A stretch of DNA of 64,000 nucleotides, taken from NCBI RefSeq assembly GCF_000337095.1, contig NZ_AOIV01000041.1:40570-104569 (forward strand), in the 5' to 3' direction. Below, in pieces: positions 62,317-64,000 of the stretch (its first letter is position 1; each line of letters begins with the position of its first letter). The stretch is from Halogeometricum pallidum JCM 14848. Its GTDB lineage: Archaea > Halobacteriota > Halobacteria > Halobacteriales > Haloferacaceae. The notes beneath the pieces were generated by a model that saw nothing but the letters and a program-made list of their open reading frames with translations, was not told the DNA's origin and searched no databases. The position numbers were made by a program, and so were the translations under genes.

Positions 62317-63888
62317 TCAGTCGTCGGCGCGCGGCGGCGACTCGGCGGTTCCGCCGAAGCCGTCGTCGTCGGCGACGAGGAGTCGGTCGAGCGCTTCGAC
62401 CATCGCCTCGACGCTGCACCGCGTGATGTCGGAGTCGCTGGTCGCCACGGTGACCGAGCGGTCGCCGTAGGACATCTCCACCTCGACGGTGACGACGGCG
62501 TCCGTGCCGCCGGTGATGGCGTCGACGTGGTAGGAGTCCAACTGCGCGTCGGCGTCCGGACCGAGCGCGGAGCGGACGGCTTTGACGGCGGCGTCGACCG
62601 GTCCGCTCCCGGTGCCCGACGCCACGCGTTCATCGTCGTCGACGCGGAGGCGGACGGAGGCCGTCGGCGTGCCGCCGCCGGAGGCGGCCGTGAGGTCGAG
62701 GAGTTCGACCCGGCGGTTCCGGTCTCTGCCCTGCACCTCCTCGGCGATGGCGAGGAGGTCGGCGTCCGTGACGCGCTTGCCCCGGTCGCCGACGGTCTTC
62801 ACGCGTTGGACGACGGCCGCGAGGTCCTCGTCGGACACCTCCACGTCGTGTTCGTCGAGGGCGGCGGCGACGCCGGCGCGGCCGGCGTGCTTGCCGAGGA
62901 CGAGACGACGCTCCCGTCCCACCGTCTCCGGCGGGTAGGGCTCGTACATCGCGTCGTCCTTCAGCGTCCCGTCGGTGTGGATGCCGCTCTCGTGCGTGAA
63001 GGCGTTCTCGCCGACGACCGCCTTGTTCGGCGGAAGCGGGACGCCCGTCGAGTGCGAAACCTTCTGCGCGAGCGGGTAGAGCTCGTCGAGTTTGGCCGTC
63101 TCGACGCCGTAGCAGTGCGACAGCGCGATGGCAACCTCTTCGAGGGCGACGTTGCCGGCGCGTTCGCCGATGCCGTTGACCGTGCCGTGGACCATGTCGG
63201 CCCCGGCGGCGAGGCTGGCGTAGACGTTCGTCATCGCCAGTCCGAGGTCGTCGTGCGTGTGCGTCGACACCGGGCCGAGTTCGGCCAGCGCCGAGACGTA
63301 CTCGAACGTCGTCTCGGGGCTGGCGTGCCCGACTGTGTCGGCGTAACAGGTCCGGTCGGCGCCGGCGTCCAGCGCCGACTCCGCGATATCGACGAGAAAG
63401 TCGAGGTCCGCGCGGGAACCGTCCTCGCCGATAACCTCGACCCAGAGGCCGTGGTCCTTCGCGTAGGCGACGAGTTCGCCGGTCGTCTCGACGACGCCGT
63501 CGCGCGTCGTTCCGACCTTGTCCTCGACGTGGCGATCGCTGGCGGGGACGACGATAGTGACGCCGTCGACGTCGCAGTCCAAGGCGAGGTCGACGTCTTT
63601 CTGCACGCCGCGGGCGAAACTGGTTATCGTCGCGTCGAGACCGAGGTCCGTGACCCGCCTGATGGTCTCGCGCTCGCCTTCGCCGGTGCAGGCGCTGCCC
63701 GCCTCGATGAACGGGACGTTCGCCCGGTCGAGCGCGCGGGCGATGTCCGCCTTCTCCTCGGGAGACAGCGAGATGCCCGGCGCCTGCTCGCCGTCGCGCA
63801 GCGTCGTATCTAAGAGCTGTACCGTATCGTCAGAATCCAGAACGGATGCGAGGGGTGTTGTGGGGTTACCCCCGAATAAATCGACCAC
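62317..63888 (-). CDS. cimA: Citramalate/2-isopropylmalate synthase family enzyme
   Basis: This 523-aa protein starts at a GTG, has an N-terminal HMGL-like TIM barrel with LLDTTLRDGEQAPGISLS, the metal-site HxH in STHTHDDLGLAM and GIGERAGN, and the C-terminal LeuA allosteric dimer domain (from about residue 390). It condenses acetyl-CoA with pyruvate (citramalate, isoleucine route) or 2-oxoisovalerate (leucine route). The short N-terminus and the LFGGNPTTPLASVLDSDDTV start resemble the archaeal CimA-type paralogue rather than the LeuA of the ilv-leu operon, so cimA is favoured but not certain. Confidence 0.78.
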   Translation of the reverse strand: MVDLFGGNPTTPLASVLDSDDTVQLLDTTLRDGEQAPGISLSPEEKADIARALDRANVPFIEAGSACTGEGERETIRRVTDLGLDATITSFARGVQKDVDLALDCDVDGVTIVVPASDRHVEDKVGTTRDGVVETTGELVAYAKDHGLWVEVIGEDGSRADLDFLVDIAESALDAGADRTCYADTVGHASPETTFEYVSALAELGPVSTHTHDDLGLAMTNVYASLAAGADMVHGTVNGIGERAGNVALEEVAIALSHCYGVETAKLDELYPLAQKVSHSTGVPLPPNKAVVGENAFTHESGIHTDGTLKDDAMYEPYPPETVGRERRLVLGKHAGRAGVAAALDEHDVEVSDEDLAAVVQRVKTVGDRGKRVTDADLLAIAEEVQGRDRNRRVELLDLTAASGGGTPTASVRLRVDDDERVASGTGSGPVDAAVKAVRSALGPDADAQLDSYHVDAITGGTDAVVTVEVEMSYGDRSVTVATSDSDITRCSVEAMVEALDRLLVADDDGFGGTAESPPRADD

Positions 63889-63923
63889 GAGTCATGTGCT
63901 CACACACTCCGTTACCGGCGACG

Positions 63924-63932
63924 TACTTAAAC
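63924..63932 (-). promoter_or_regulatory. TATA box of the citramalate synthase-like gene
   Basis: GGTTTAAGTAC-like sequence on the minus strand about 36-44 nt before the GTG start. The rest of the window to 64000 holds nothing else recognisable. Confidence 0.45.
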
Positions 63933-64000
63933 CAGCGGCTCCCGACAGTTTTCGCCGTTCGATTCGCCGCGACTGGTCGGTTCCGTCGGCGTCGGGCGTC

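Overview
The window is haloarchaeal chromosome (class Halobacteria, plausibly a Haloferacaceae-like organism). The predicted proteins are very acidic. There are many Tat signals with twin arginines and lipobox cysteines. Many genes have a TATA-like box about 25-35 nt before the start codon, which indicates leaderless transcripts. Families typical of the group are present: HTH_10, FilR1-type regulators, DUF4129/DUF58/MoxR, assimilatory NirA/NasA, and an IS1341-type TnpB. The tRNA-Ser gene and biosynthetic genes (hom, cimA-like) argue for a main chromosome rather than a small plasmid.

Region 1 (1-15 kb) is accessory DNA, visibly less GC-rich than the rest. It holds a solo-TnpB insertion element (22-1455) and a five-gene, tightly packed minus-strand module resembling a conjugative type IV secretion system: a pilin-like protein, a large secreted anchored protein, a VirB6-like membrane protein, a VirB3/PrgI-like protein and a VirB4-like ATPase. 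Next come a broken methyltransferase with a transposon-end scar, a membrane-anchored protein made of four-residue repeats that is translationally coupled to a PiT phosphate transporter, a sensor kinase, an acetoacetate decarboxylase-like enzyme, and an orphan small gene.

Region 2 (15.3-33.6 kb) is a catabolic island with two IclR regulators. The first part holds an amidohydrolase, a MIP18/DUF59 protein and a Zn alcohol dehydrogenase, a trio known to me from bacterial propane-monooxygenase clusters, plus a glycerol dehydrogenase homologue. The ACT-domain and homoserine dehydrogenase pair follows. The second part has two type I dehydroquinase paralogues (one lacking the catalytic His), an RraA-like aldolase, an MDR dehydrogenase, a uronate-dehydrogenase-like SDR, the second IclR, an MBL hydrolase, a UspA protein and a complete tripartite tricarboxylate transporter (TctC-TctB-TctA). 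Three TTCAA-N5-TTGAA palindromes in this part look like operators of the second IclR.

Region 3 (34-43 kb) carries a secreted subtilase, a chemotaxis transducer, a stand-alone receiver protein, an HTH_10 regulator and a sensor kinase with a degraded ATP-binding domain.

Region 4 (41.5-48 kb) is nitrate assimilation: nirA, divergent from nasA and then a NarK-type transporter. A decayed TnpB element lies between nirA and nasA and appears to have supplied the present nasA start codon.

Region 5 (48-64 kb) is mostly housekeeping: a lipoprotein, peroxiredoxin, CPBP protease, Na+/H+ antiporter, FilR1-type regulator, the DUF4129-DUF58 operon, a DehI-like protein, MoxR ATPase, tRNA-Ser(CGA) with a duplicated 3' end (an integration scar), a membrane-fused sulfite-oxidase-type enzyme and a citramalate/isopropylmalate synthase.
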